Assembly: GCA_030848545.1 (NCBI GenBank)
Contig: JAVDCA010000009.1
Coordinates: 62,001-126,000 of the forward strand
DNA from: Astrobacterium formosum
GTDB taxonomy: Bacteria; Pseudomonadota; Alphaproteobacteria; Rhizobiales; Xanthobacteraceae
DNA: 64,000 bases
Direction of reading: 5' to 3'
Shown here: piece by piece, positions 18,495-27,253 of the stretch
Layout: each line of letters begins with the position of its first letter
Numbering within the stretch: position 1 is the stretch's first letter
Position numbers and translations under genes: made by a program
Notes under the pieces: model-generated
The model's database searches: none
The model's input: the letters and a program-made list of their open reading frames with translations, nothing else
What the model was told of the DNA's origin: nothing

Positions 18495-18575
18495 CCGCGT
18501 CAGTACGTCTCGATGAATCGCGGTATCATTGCGCGCGCTTCCGACCACTTTCCGGTCGTCGCGAAACTTCACATC
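18495..18575 (+). pseudogene. C-terminal scrap of a YbhP-like endonuclease/exonuclease/phosphatase protein
   Basis: In the frame that leads into the YbhN-like gene, the residues ARASDHFPVVAKLHI (codons 18531-18575) match the end of endonuclease/exonuclease/phosphatase-fold proteins, where SDHxPVV carries the catalytic Asp-His pair. The rest of such a domain is not visible upstream. In E. coli ybhP, clsB and ybhN form one operon, so the scrap sits where a ybhP relative would be expected. Confidence 0.4.
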
Positions 18576-18659
18576 AGCATCCTTTCATCCGATGCGCCGC
18601 CCGGCCGTTGCCGAGATCCGGTTGAACCGGCCACGGTCAAACGCGTTGCCTTAGCAGGA

Positions 18660-19673
18660 TTGATTCCACGGCAGGAACGGCAGGGCCTATTGGCAAACGC
18701 CTCACCCGACGCGAGCCGGCGCCCGAGCGGTTTGCGGAGAATTCTCGGCCCGCTCCTGGCGCTGCTTCTCGTCGGATTGGCGGCGCACCTCCTGCATCGC
18801 ATGCTGAGCCGGTACGACTTCGACGATGTCGTCGATTCTCTGACCGGCATACCCGCCGGCCGAATTGTGGCGGCCGGCATTTTTGCGGGCATGAGCTATA
18901 TCTGCCTGACCGGGTTCGACTGGCTTGCTTTGCGCTACGTCAACCAGAAGCTGCCCTATAGGAGGGTGGCGCTAGCCTCTTTCTGCAGCCTGTCACTCGG
19001 CCACAATATCGGATTTGCGGCGTTGAGCACCGGCGCCATCCGCTACCGATTCTATTCGCGCTGGGGCATAAGCGGGGGCGACATCGCCAAGATCATCTTG
19101 TTCTGCGGCACGACCGTGGGTTTGGGCCTCATGGTATTGGCCGGTGTTTCGCTCATGCTGAATTCCGGGCTCGCATCGCAGATCATCGGTGTCTCGGAGG
19201 GGACGGTTGTCGCCATCGGAAGCGCAGGCCTTGCAGGTGCGGCGCTGTACGTCGTGTTGTGCGCGAATCTGCGAAAGCCGTTGCACATAAGAAAGTGGTC
19301 AATCGAGATGCCTCCGGTCGGACTTGGATTGGCTCAAGTTGTCATCGGCCCGATCAACTTCGCATTGGTCGCCGCGTGTCTCCACCAGACGCTGTCGGCA
19401 CTGCAGGGTGTTTCCTATTTGGGGGTTGCTGCGGTGTATGTCATCGCCAATGTGACGTGGCTCGCCTCGCATGTCCCGGGCGGACTTGGCGTCATCGAGA
19501 CCGTTGTTCTTTATCTGCTGCCGGGGGTCGATGTCATCGGTGCGCTGGTCGCGTTCCGGACACTCTACTTCCTGATGCCCTTATGCATCGGCGGTTCGCT
19601 CTTTCTCGTCACCGAACTGCAGTCGAATTGGCGAGCGGGTCGAGCCCGGCGGAAGCAGAATATCGCCCGTTGA
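18660..19673 (+). CDS. YbhN/UPF0104-like membrane protein (lysylphosphatidylglycerol synthase TM family)
   Basis: An integral membrane protein of about 337 residues with eight or so helices. The blocks SFCSLSLGHNIGFAALSTGAIRYRFYSRWGIS and ASHVPGGLGVIETVVLYLLP are the signature of the LPG-synthase membrane domain (GALSTGAIRYR and PGGLGVxE). There is no C-terminal aminoacyl-transfer domain, so it is the flippase-like part alone. The start is unsure: the frame is open from 18189, no ATG lies at the right place, and TTG 18660 gives the usual length; ATG 18513 would add the YbhP-like scrap. It converges on the PLD gene with a 6-bp gap. Confidence 0.8.
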   Translation: MIPRQERQGLLANASPDASRRPSGLRRILGPLLALLLVGLAAHLLHRMLSRYDFDDVVDSLTGIPAGRIVAAGIFAGMSYICLTGFDWLALRYVNQKLPYRRVALASFCSLSLGHNIGFAALSTGAIRYRFYSRWGISGGDIAKIILFCGTTVGLGLMVLAGVSLMLNSGLASQIIGVSEGTVVAIGSAGLAGAALYVVLCANLRKPLHIRKWSIEMPPVGLGLAQVVIGPINFALVAACLHQTLSALQGVSYLGVAAVYVIANVTWLASHVPGGLGVIETVVLYLLPGVDVIGALVAFRTLYFLMPLCIGGSLFLVTELQSNWRAGRARRKQNIAR

Positions 19674-19679
19674 CGGGAG

Positions 19680-21059
19680 CTAAAGGGGCCGTTTCGGGTC
19701 GAGAATGTGTGTTCCGAAAATCGGCTCCACAGGCCCGTCGAGATCGGTTTCCGCAAACGGCCGCAGTCCCCGGTCGTTGCGATTGCATTGCTCGATGCCT
19801 CTAATGAGCGATCCATTCTCGGCAATCGCCGCAGAGATGCGGTCCACAGAAACCGCAAGATGTTCGGCCAGGAGACGGTCACGTAGTTCCGATATCGCAT
19901 GTCGCTGCTGACTGTCGAATGCCTCGATGACGAGGTCGCATTCGGTATCAAGCCCCATCGAACGGTTGTTCAAGTTGGACGAGCCGATACGCAAGATGCG
20001 GTCGTCGATGATGACGAGTTTCGAGTGGACCAGAACCTCGCATGCGCGCTCCTTGCCGGCGACGACAGGATAGTAGAATCTCAATCTGTTGTGCCTGTCT
20101 GCTCGCCGGATATGGCGCATCACACGGTCTCGGTTGGCGCCCATGACGACTCGTTCCAGTTTGCCGGGCGATGATTTTCTGACGAGGATCACGACCTCGG
20201 GCCCATGAGTGGCAGCAAGGGTTCTGGACAGAAATTGGCGGACTTTGCTGGAAGTGAAGTACTGGGCCTTGATATAGATCGAGTGCCGGGCGGCTGCCAA
20301 GATGTCTTCGGTCAACGTGGCGATCTCTCCGACGAAAGCCGTTTGTCCCCAGCCCGGAATCGTCCGCGCAATTCCCACGGCCGTGTCGGTGAAGTCGGCC
20401 TTCAGATCTCGCGGCCATAGATCCGACCGCATTTTTGTGGCTTCCAACGTCCGGCCGGTCGCAACGCGCCATCTCTCGCGTGCCACGTCGCCGATCGCGG
20501 CGGCGGCATCGCCTTCGACGACCATTTGAAGGTCGTGCACCGGACGATAGACGTGACCGTCAGGGGTCGATCGGAAGCGGTCGCTTTCCGCGTGCGAGCA
20601 TCTGTCCCATCGCTCGACCGTGAGATCGATGCCGCCGACGAACGCGATGGAGTCGTCGATGACCACCAGTTTTTGGTGATGGGACGCATACAATGGATGA
20701 TGGCCGTCGAGTCGCAGCGTGATCCGTGGATGATCCTGCCAGGACGCTCCCAACAGGAGCGACATCGGATCACCGGGCGCATGAACGACTGCTCCGCTCC
20801 ACACCAGAACTCGGATTTCGAGATCGTGCCGCTCTTCGACAAGGGAGCGCAAGAAAGGTCCCAGTGGCATGCAGTTGGCAAGGTGCGGGCAAAGCTTGAT
20901 CCGACCGTCGAAATCCCAGCCCAGGATCAGAATGGATCGCGTTGAACACAAGAGAGCTTGTTCGAGTCTGGCATAGTAATTCGCCGCGTCGACGATCACC
21001 GCGACGCGTTTTGCTGCCGCTCTTCGAAGGCAATTCCTCCCCGGTTTCAGGACGTTCAT
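19680..21059 (-). CDS. Phospholipase D/cardiolipin synthase family protein
   Basis: A 459-residue protein with two HxKxxxxD motifs: HQKLVVID at H128/K130/D135 and HSKLVIID near residue 340, the paired halves of one PLD active site. It has no N-terminal membrane helices, unlike ClsA, and resembles ClsB/YbhO, which joins phospholipids into cardiolipin; VTR-type phospholipases are another possibility. I chose ATG 21059 (MNVLKPGRN); an ATG at 21170 is also in frame. It faces the YbhN-like gene tail to tail, recalling the E. coli ybhP-clsB-ybhN grouping. Confidence 0.88.
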   Translation of the reverse strand: MNVLKPGRNCLRRAAAKRVAVIVDAANYYARLEQALLCSTRSILILGWDFDGRIKLCPHLANCMPLGPFLRSLVEERHDLEIRVLVWSGAVVHAPGDPMSLLLGASWQDHPRITLRLDGHHPLYASHHQKLVVIDDSIAFVGGIDLTVERWDRCSHAESDRFRSTPDGHVYRPVHDLQMVVEGDAAAAIGDVARERWRVATGRTLEATKMRSDLWPRDLKADFTDTAVGIARTIPGWGQTAFVGEIATLTEDILAAARHSIYIKAQYFTSSKVRQFLSRTLAATHGPEVVILVRKSSPGKLERVVMGANRDRVMRHIRRADRHNRLRFYYPVVAGKERACEVLVHSKLVIIDDRILRIGSSNLNNRSMGLDTECDLVIEAFDSQQRHAISELRDRLLAEHLAVSVDRISAAIAENGSLIRGIEQCNRNDRGLRPFAETDLDGPVEPIFGTHILDPKRPL

Positions 21060-21298
21060 CTCACTTTCCGCGACATCGAGCCGACTTGCGACATGTTGGA
21101 AATTCGCCGATTGGTGAGGAGTTCCCGCTCGGCATCCGGCGCTCGCGTGGGACGTTGCGGAGCGTGTCATCGAGCCGGCCGAGGCCGAACCCGCCGGGTC
21201 GAACGTCTGGATGACGGTCGAGGTTTATGCAGGCTGGTTTAATGCGTGTGGCAGGGCTCGCAGGCCGCGTGAGACGCCTGCGGATTCATTCGGTGAGA

Positions 21299-21709
21299 TC
21301 AACGTGCCGACGTCACCTGTGCGACGTAACGCGCCACGCTGGCGATTTGCCGTTCGCTGAGGGTGTCGTCATAGGCCGGCATGTTGCCGACCCCTCCTTC
21401 GACGGCTTTGCGGACCATCTCCGCAGTCGGTCTGAGTTCGTCGAGGTTGGGGCCGATTTCCCCTGCCGCACCGGCATCGGCCAGAGTGTGACAGAGTGCG
21501 CACGGAGGCTGAGCCGTGCCGGTGAAGATCTCTTTTCCTGACGTGGTTCCCGGATCGGCGCCCTGAGCCGGGACGCGATCGCGTGCCGCCAGTGCCGCCC
21601 ACGCAAGCAACAGGGTTGCGGCGCCGACGGCCAGGGTGCGGGCGAACGCCGGCAAGCGACCGCTCAAGGTCGCATCTCCGCCCGCAGAGATCTTGCGATC
21701 TGCGGTCAC
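21299..21709 (-). CDS. sorB: Monoheme cytochrome c, sulfite dehydrogenase subunit SorB
   Basis: A 136-residue exported cytochrome c. The N terminus carries a hydrophobic signal (LAVGAATLLLAWAALAA); the heme site is CALCH and the axial Met is in GNMPAYDDTLSERQ. Its GTG start overlaps the sorA stop by four bases, so the two are co-translated, the normal sorAB arrangement: SorA oxidises sulfite and passes electrons to this heme. A TTG 13 codons further in is an alternative start. Confidence 0.85.
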   Translation of the reverse strand: MTADRKISAGGDATLSGRLPAFARTLAVGAATLLLAWAALAARDRVPAQGADPGTTSGKEIFTGTAQPPCALCHTLADAGAAGEIGPNLDELRPTAEMVRKAVEGGVGNMPAYDDTLSERQIASVARYVAQVTSAR

Positions 21710-22920
21710 GTCACGGTGACGGATACGGCATGGTCGCGCCAGCCGTTGTGGCCGTAGCCGCGTTCGTTGGGTTCGAAGGTCTCCGGCTGCGTGCGCCCCT
21801 GCGTGTCGTTGGCACGGCTGGCGATCGTGTAGGAGCCCGGTGCGAGATCGGCGGCGAATACGAACGACCGCCAGGCGAAGCGGCCGAAATCCGCACCCAG
21901 AAATCGCGCCTGCTTCCAGGTCTTGCCGCCGTCGGTCGAGACGTCCACGCTCTTGACGGTGTTGATGCCCCCGAAAGCGACGCCGTAGATCAGGACGGGA
22001 CCGTCTTCGGTCTGCTTCAAGGGATGAGTGACCCACGACTTGACGTTCATTTCCCACATGGACGGCTGGTCGGGAGCGCCCTTCACTCCGACCGGGCGAA
22101 CCCGGTAACCCGTCCTCTGGATGTTGGCGTCGCTTTCCTGTTCGGTGAAGGCGAGCCGCTTCACGTATTTCACGTTGTTGACGCCGTAGTAGCCGGGAAT
22201 GACGAGGCGTAGCGGACCGCCGTGGGCGAGCGGGACTGGCTTGCCGTTCATCTCCCAGGCAAGCAGGGCGTGTTCCATGGCCGCGATCGGAACGGAGCGT
22301 TCGACGATGACGGTCTTCGGGTCGATCCCTTTCGGCAGCGTCTCGCCACCGGTCCCGGTCATGTACCGGCGTCCCTGGACGAGGCCGCCGAGATGCTCGA
22401 CGACGGCAGCGATCGGCACGCCGCTCCAGAACAGGTTGCCGGCCGCGCCGACGCGCCACTGCGTGCCGCTCGCCTTGTGGGCGAAGAAGTCTCGACCGTT
22501 GCCCGAGCACTGCAGCACCGCGGCGACGGTCTCGATGCCGATGTTCTTCAACTGGCCGACCGTCAGGTTGCGCGGTTTCTGCACGCCTTCGACCGACACC
22601 TCCCAGGCGTCGCGATCGGCGACGATCTCCTCGTTCGGCGCCGGCAAGTTGTTGCGCACGAACAGCTCGTCGCCGGGCATGATGCCGCTGGTGCCGAAGA
22701 AATCACGCTTTGTTTCGAGCGTGTTCTTCGAATGCACGATCATGGCTTCTTCGTTCTTCCATTTCACGTAGTCCGGCAGCGGCTGGTCCGGCCGGGCGCT
22801 CTGCTGAGCGAAAGCCGTAGCGCCGAACGGCCCTTCGTCACCGGCCGCGAGTACGCCGGCGGCGCCGGCCGCGCCGACGATGAAGTGTCTGCGGTGAAGC
22901 GATCGCGGCTGCGGCATCAT
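21706..22920 (-). CDS. sorA: Sulfite dehydrogenase molybdenum subunit SorA
   Basis: A 404-residue molybdopterin enzyme of the sulfite oxidase fold. It begins with a twin-arginine signal (HRRHFIVGAAGAAG), so it is exported folded by Tat. The molybdenum-binding cysteine is C138 in LQCSGNGR; HGGPLRLVIPGYYGVNNVKYVK is the second family hallmark, and the C-terminal dimerisation domain follows (SVDVSTDGGKTW). With SorB downstream it oxidises sulfite to sulfate in the periplasm, which implies use or detoxification of sulfite or organosulfonates. A relative acting on other substrates cannot be excluded. Confidence 0.9.
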   Translation of the reverse strand: MMPQPRSLHRRHFIVGAAGAAGVLAAGDEGPFGATAFAQQSARPDQPLPDYVKWKNEEAMIVHSKNTLETKRDFFGTSGIMPGDELFVRNNLPAPNEEIVADRDAWEVSVEGVQKPRNLTVGQLKNIGIETVAAVLQCSGNGRDFFAHKASGTQWRVGAAGNLFWSGVPIAAVVEHLGGLVQGRRYMTGTGGETLPKGIDPKTVIVERSVPIAAMEHALLAWEMNGKPVPLAHGGPLRLVIPGYYGVNNVKYVKRLAFTEQESDANIQRTGYRVRPVGVKGAPDQPSMWEMNVKSWVTHPLKQTEDGPVLIYGVAFGGINTVKSVDVSTDGGKTWKQARFLGADFGRFAWRSFVFAADLAPGSYTIASRANDTQGRTQPETFEPNERGYGHNGWRDHAVSVTVT

Positions 22921-23301
22921 TCCCTCTTCGATTGTTTAAAGACCCTCTCCCGCGCTCCTTGTCGGGTTACCTCTAGCACGCCGTCCCCGTGGCTTCACGG
23001 CGCAATCCGGCAGATCGGTGCGGTTGCGTACGCATTACGTCGCCGACGGCGACGTAACGATCATCGCGGCGATCCAACGGCTGCCGCGCCGGCGGCTGGA
23101 ACCGTGGCGGACCGCACTCGGCGGCGAATCGTCCGCAAAGGGAGTTTCGACGGGCGGGTAGTACCTCACATTTCTCCGTGTTTTGCAGCGTACCGACTCG
23201 CCGGCAGGGCCGGCGAACCAATGCCGCCACCTCGCGTTCGGCGTCTGACGCGATTCGGCGCCTCCGAATTCGCGTGGGCCAACGCGAACGAGGAGGATCG
23301 A
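22921..23301. other. Divergent region between sorA and the SH3 protein gene
   Basis: 381 bp. It must hold the promoters of both divergent genes. I recognise no exact sigma-factor or repressor site; AGGAGG at the right end serves the SH3 gene. Confidence 0.4.
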
Positions 23302-24363
23302 ATGTCGGTGAAGATCGCATATGGTTTAGCGGCTGTGATCTGTGTGGCGGCTTTTCCATCCGCGGCGAAAGCCGCGGATGCATACTCGACCGCGGACCTC
23401 AATGTTCGCGCGGGGCCGGATACCGGGTTTCCGATCGTCACCACCATTCCGGACGGCAGCGGTGTCGACCTCCACGGTTGCGTTCGCGGTTATGAATGGT
23501 GCGACGTCAGTTGGCGGGGGCGTCGGGGATGGGTCTACGCGGAGTATCTGGTCTATCCGTACCGCGACGGGCGCGTTCCGGTGATCGAATATGGAGGCCG
23601 GATCGACCTGCCGGTGGTCACCTTCGTGTTCGGCAATTACTGGCACAGCCACTATCGTGGCGAACCATGGTACGACGCGCGCGAGCGGTGGCGGCACCGG
23701 TTCGCCGGCGAGAGCTGGTGGCATGACCGAACCATCAATCGCGATGCCCGGCGCCGAGACGGTGATGACCGGCGTGGCCCGGAGTATCGCCGCGGGACGC
23801 GCGATGGCGCACCCGATCTGGACGATCGCCGCGGCCGCCGCGCCGGTCGCGACGGCGATGATGACGGCATGCGTCGCGGAGAAGACCGGGAACGCGACGC
23901 ACGAAGCGGTCGCGATCACGACGAAGCCGGCGACAGGCGGCGCGGCGCACGGTCGGAACGTGAGCGGTACGGCGACAACGGGCGGCGGGCGCAGGAAAGA
24001 GATGCCCGAGGAACCAGGGAGAGAAGCCGGCGAGAAGAGGCCGGGCGACGCGGCGAGGCGGGCGAAACGCCGGACACCGACGTGAACATCGGCGCGAGCA
24101 CGCGCGAAGGCGAGGGCCGCGGGCGACGCGACAGGCGCGGCGATGCGAGCGGCGCCCCGCGCGGCGGAGCTCCCGGGCAAACCGGTGCGGAGGTGACCAC
24201 CGGCGCAGGCGCGAATGCCGGCGCAAGGCCGGATGCCGGCCCTTCCGGGCAGGCGGGCATCCGCGTCGATGAACCGGCCGGTTCGAACCGGAACAGCGAC
24301 GACAGGGGCGCGGCTCGCGACACAGGAGATTCCGGTCCCTCCGGTCCGCACCGCGGCCGCTGA
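23302..24363 (+). CDS. Secreted SH3-domain protein with long charged tail
   Basis: A 353-residue protein preceded by AGGAGG. A signal peptide (cleavage after SAAKA) is followed by a bacterial SH3 domain, residues 25-90 (LNVRAGPDTGFPIVTTIPDG, then GWVYAEYL), usually a cell-wall binding fold. Residues 130-320 are low complexity, dominated by Arg, Asp, Glu and Gly (RRDGDDRRG-like runs), and the last 60 are Gly/Ala/Pro-rich. The start at 23302 is far inside a longer open frame whose first part is antisense to sorA and non-coding. Function unknown; an envelope role is inferred. Confidence 0.8.
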   Translation: MSVKIAYGLAAVICVAAFPSAAKAADAYSTADLNVRAGPDTGFPIVTTIPDGSGVDLHGCVRGYEWCDVSWRGRRGWVYAEYLVYPYRDGRVPVIEYGGRIDLPVVTFVFGNYWHSHYRGEPWYDARERWRHRFAGESWWHDRTINRDARRRDGDDRRGPEYRRGTRDGAPDLDDRRGRRAGRDGDDDGMRRGEDRERDARSGRDHDEAGDRRRGARSERERYGDNGRRAQERDARGTRERSRREEAGRRGEAGETPDTDVNIGASTREGEGRGRRDRRGDASGAPRGGAPGQTGAEVTTGAGANAGARPDAGPSGQAGIRVDEPAGSNRNSDDRGAARDTGDSGPSGPHRGR

Positions 24364-24558
24364 GACACCGGTCCTGCGAGCGGGCACGTGGCCGGCGCCA
24401 CGTGTCGGCCTTCCTGCGGGTCTGCCGAGTGGTTGCGGAAAGTTGCGGATCGTTAGGCCCCCCACAGGCCGGCGGGGTGTAGCTGCACACCCGTTTCGCC
24501 GATCCGCTGTCGACGTCGCGCCGGCGCTCGGGGCCAGGACAGCATCCAGGAGAGCATC

Positions 24559-24852
24559 ATGTCCCTTGGCGCACCAATCTCTCGCGGTCGCGACCGGTCT
24601 TTGAGGCTTGCGTCAGCGGCCGCTTTTCGCCTCTGGCCGAAGCGTTTCATGCGCTCCTCCTGGGCGACGCCGTTCCTGCTGACGATGTGCGGCTGGAGCG
24701 GGACCTGGGCGGCGGCGCTCGGCCTGCTCGGGCCGACGCCGCCGGTCGCCACCGCGGTCTTGTTCTTTGCGGGTCTCGTGGCAATACCCGTCTTCCGTCG
24801 CGCCGAGCAGGCGCGTTCCATGAATACTTCGATTCTGTCGGGCGGTCGGTGA
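24559..24852 (+). CDS. Hypothetical small membrane protein
   Basis: A 97-residue protein with a basic N terminus and two predicted helices (about residues 38-56 and 60-78, PFLLTMCGWSGTWAAALGLLG and the following ATAVLFFAGLVAIPVF). CAGGAGAG stands 7 bases ahead of the ATG, which supports translation. No family is recognised. It is followed at once by a decayed ABC permease gene. Confidence 0.55.
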   Translation: MSLGAPISRGRDRSLRLASAAAFRLWPKRFMRSSWATPFLLTMCGWSGTWAAALGLLGPTPPVATAVLFFAGLVAIPVFRRAEQARSMNTSILSGGR

Positions 24853-24876
24853 AGCGGAGAGGCATCGCCCGCCATC

Positions 24877-25143
24877 CGCTATTTCTCCGACGCCATCCCC
24901 AAGATTGCGGTGGTGCCGATCCTGATCATCTGGTTCGGCCTCGGCGAGGTGCGGCGATCCTGACCGCCGTCCTGATCTAGTTGTTCCCGATCGTCGTCAA
25001 CGTCGCCCCCGGCCTCGCACCATGGAGCCGGAACTCGAGGATGTCCTGCGTGCACCCGGCACCAGCAGCTCGACATCAGGCTGAAAGAGGGCATCCAGCG
25101 CACGCAGCTTTATCTGTTCGGATCGCTGAAAGTGGCGATCACC
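24877..25143 (+). pseudogene. ABC transporter permease remnant (SsuC/TauC type)
   Basis: Across shifting frames the sequence reads fragments of an SsuC/TauC-type permease: DAIPKIAVVPILIIWFGLGE, then LTAVLI, then FPIVVNVAPGL, then EPELEDVLRA and YLFGSLKVAIT, all in the right order. At least two frameshifts (one near 24956) and a TAG at 24978-24980 break it, and the 5' and 3' ends of the gene are missing. It is a decayed internal fragment of an aliphatic sulfonate/taurine/nitrate-type permease. Confidence 0.75.
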
Positions 25144-25213
25144 CGCTGCCTTTGGTCGAAGCCGCGCCTTGCCGCGAGCGTGCGCGGGCGTACGCACTCC
25201 CGGACGAAAGCCC

Positions 25214-25239
25214 GGAACGGCACCGTCCCGGCGGACGTT
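25214..25239 (+). promoter_or_regulatory. EcfG-type promoter
   Basis: GGAAC (25214-25218), 17 bases, CGTT (25236-25239), an exact match to the general-stress sigma factor EcfG consensus, 56 bp ahead of the 67-residue gene. Confidence 0.6.
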
Positions 25240-25295
25240 GCCCTGCATCGAGCGCGTTCGACGCGCATCACCCAATTCCCAAACAGGGTGTCGAG

Positions 25296-25499
25296 ATGAA
25301 GGACCAAACTCGCGAATCCGGTGGACGTGAGCATCCCATGGCGCAGCAGCACACGGGAGAGATGCGGCAAGGCAACGAAGCGGCGGACGACCGCTTCGCC
25401 CGAGAGTCGTTCACCTTCAGGCGCATGCGACCGTGGCAGATGTGGTCGATCGGCGGCATCGCGGTCGTCGCGTTGGCGGTCGCGTTCCTGGCCGGCTGA
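25296..25499 (+). CDS. Small single-pass membrane protein, probable stress gene
   Basis: A 67-residue protein: a hydrophilic, charged first 45 residues (with MRQGNEAADDRFARESFTFR) and one C-terminal helix (IGGIAVVALAVAFLAG). ATG 25296 is supported by the EcfG-type promoter upstream; the frame is open further upstream through the pseudogene but that part is not coding. No family is recognised. Tail-anchored topology, with the charged part in the cytoplasm, is inferred. Confidence 0.6.
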   Translation: MKDQTRESGGREHPMAQQHTGEMRQGNEAADDRFARESFTFRRMRPWQMWSIGGIAVVALAVAFLAG

Positions 25500-25630
25500 C
25501 GGCCGAACAATCAGGCCGGACGACGAAACGACGCCGAAACACGGGAAATGGTGATGTCGCGGGCGGCATCTGGTTTGCCGAAACCCGTTGACGATTGAGC
25601 GACCCAACGACCGAGCAAACGGAGTGTGCG

Positions 25631-26188
25631 ATGCTAAAGACCCTGCTGGCGGCCTCTGCATTCGGACTATTTGTTTCCACTGGCACGGCACCGGCCCTGG
25701 CGCAGGCGCCGTCAAAGCCCGCCACCCCCCAGACCGGCACCTCGTCGGCGACGTCCGGCCAGACCGCAGCCCAGAAGGCAGCCGATCAACCGGACTACAG
25801 CAAGGCCATGCGGCGCCTCCTGGAGGCGGCCGACCATCTGCGGGATGCAACCCACGCCATGGCCGAACAGAAGGCCGGAGCAGCGCGCAACGATGCGATC
25901 CGTCAGACCAACGAGGCCCTGCTTGAAACCCAGCGCGCCATGGTCGACCTGCCGGCGGAGCTGCGTAATGCATCGAGCGACACGGCGGACCGTGACAAGG
26001 CCATGGACAAGCTCAAGCAGGCTACCCAGAAACTCCGGGAAGCGGTTCAGGCCATGGCTGCCCAGCCGGCCGGACCGGGGCGCAACACCGCCATCCGAAC
26101 GGCCCACACGGCCCTGCTCGAGACCCAGCAGGCGATGATCGACCTCATCCCGGACACCGACACGGCGACGACAGGCAAGGGTCGCTGA
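25631..26188 (+). CDS. Periplasmic helical protein of unknown function
   Basis: A 185-residue exported protein with a signal peptide (cut near PALAQA), a Ser/Thr/Pro/Gln linker, and then a helical domain holding two related segments: NDAIRQTNEALLETQRAMVDLP and NTAIRTAHTALLETQQAMIDLIP, i.e. an internal repeat of about 75 residues. GGAG precedes ATG 25631. It lies 20 bp before the PRC-barrel gene, probably in one operon. Confidence 0.75.
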   Translation: MLKTLLAASAFGLFVSTGTAPALAQAPSKPATPQTGTSSATSGQTAAQKAADQPDYSKAMRRLLEAADHLRDATHAMAEQKAGAARNDAIRQTNEALLETQRAMVDLPAELRNASSDTADRDKAMDKLKQATQKLREAVQAMAAQPAGPGRNTAIRTAHTALLETQQAMIDLIPDTDTATTGKGR

Positions 26189-26208
26189 ACGACAGGAGAA
26201 GAGTCAGC

Positions 26209-27138
26209 ATGACACTCGATATCCGATTCCGCCCGACCGCGGCCCTCAGCATGGCCACGCTTCTGACCCTTTGCGGCCCTGTATTGGCGGCGTCGGGGGC
26301 GCAGGGCCCGAAACTCGCCCAGAACCAGCCCGCCCAGAACGGCACCGGGACCACCGGCGTGGGCGACACGCAGGCCAGTCAGTGCCGCAACGACCTGCTG
26401 GCCGTCAGCAGGCGCATGGACAAGGACGGCTACTGGCTCACTGGCTGGGGCAGTCGCTGGGGTTACGGCGTCGCGCCAGCCGACCGCCGCCTGCCGGCGA
26501 CCGCCGCACGGCCGTCGGTCGACGCGCGCGCGCCCGGCGTCTCGGCTGCGCCATGGGGCCGCTCGCAATACGGCATCTCGGCCCCGCGCTATCAAATCCG
26601 GACTCTTCATTCGGCCGCCGGCGTCCTCGCCGCCCGTGGCGACGAACAGGGCTGTCAGGCGGTGCTGTCGGAGCTGCGCCAGGTCTACGACGCCTACGTC
26701 GCCGATCTACGCCGCATGGGCGTGGAGCCCGGCGAAGTGGCGAACTGGCGGCAGGAGCGCATCGCCGCAGCCAAACCGGTCGAGCAGCTCGGCCGAGGTC
26801 CCCTGAGTGTTTCCGACGTGACCGGAACGGACGTGCGTAGCACCAAAGACCGGAACCTTGGTACCGTCAGCGACGTCGTCATCGATCCGCAGACAGGCAC
26901 CATCCGGTACGCCATTCTGGAACGAGGCGGATTCCTCAATTTCGGCGAACACTACATCGCCGTACCCTGGAAGGCACTCCAGGCGACTCCGGGCCTGTCG
27001 CTGTTCGTGCTCGATGTCGGTGAGCAGACCCTCGACGACGCTCCGAGGGTCGATCCGGACAGTTTCGGCGATCCGTCCACCTTCAGCCAAACCCGTCAGA
27101 CAGTTGACGCGTTCTGGCAGAAGCACATCGCCGGCTAA
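26209..27138 (+). CDS. Exported PRC-barrel domain protein
   Basis: A 309-residue exported protein: signal peptide (cut near VLAASG), a helical middle (QCRNDLLAVSRRMDKDGYWLTGWG and ARGDEQGCQAVLSELRQVYDAYVADL), and a C-terminal PRC-barrel from about residue 200 (DVRSTKDRNLGTVSDVVIDP, then RYAILERGGFLNFGEHYIAVPW). PRC barrels are small beta folds used for protein or RNA contacts; secreted versions are common in Rhizobiales and of unknown use. AGGAGAAG lies ahead of the ATG. A second PRC-barrel gene is at 58341. Confidence 0.85.
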   Translation: MTLDIRFRPTAALSMATLLTLCGPVLAASGAQGPKLAQNQPAQNGTGTTGVGDTQASQCRNDLLAVSRRMDKDGYWLTGWGSRWGYGVAPADRRLPATAARPSVDARAPGVSAAPWGRSQYGISAPRYQIRTLHSAAGVLAARGDEQGCQAVLSELRQVYDAYVADLRRMGVEPGEVANWRQERIAAAKPVEQLGRGPLSVSDVTGTDVRSTKDRNLGTVSDVVIDPQTGTIRYAILERGGFLNFGEHYIAVPWKALQATPGLSLFVLDVGEQTLDDAPRVDPDSFGDPSTFSQTRQTVDAFWQKHIAG

Positions 27139-27196
27139 ACGAAGTCCGGATTTGCCATGCTGCCGGATGCGTAAGGCGAAGGAGTGATGGTTTCCG

Positions 27197-27221
27197 GGAA
27201 CAGACCTGGCCGGACGCCGTT
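27197..27221 (+). promoter_or_regulatory. EcfG-type promoter of ctaG/antiporter genes
   Basis: GGAAC (27197-27201), 16 bases, CGTT (27218-27221), 32 bp before the ctaG start. Confidence 0.65.
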
Positions 27222-27253
27222 TGCATGCCGAGGGCGTCTCGCAGGAGGCTGAG

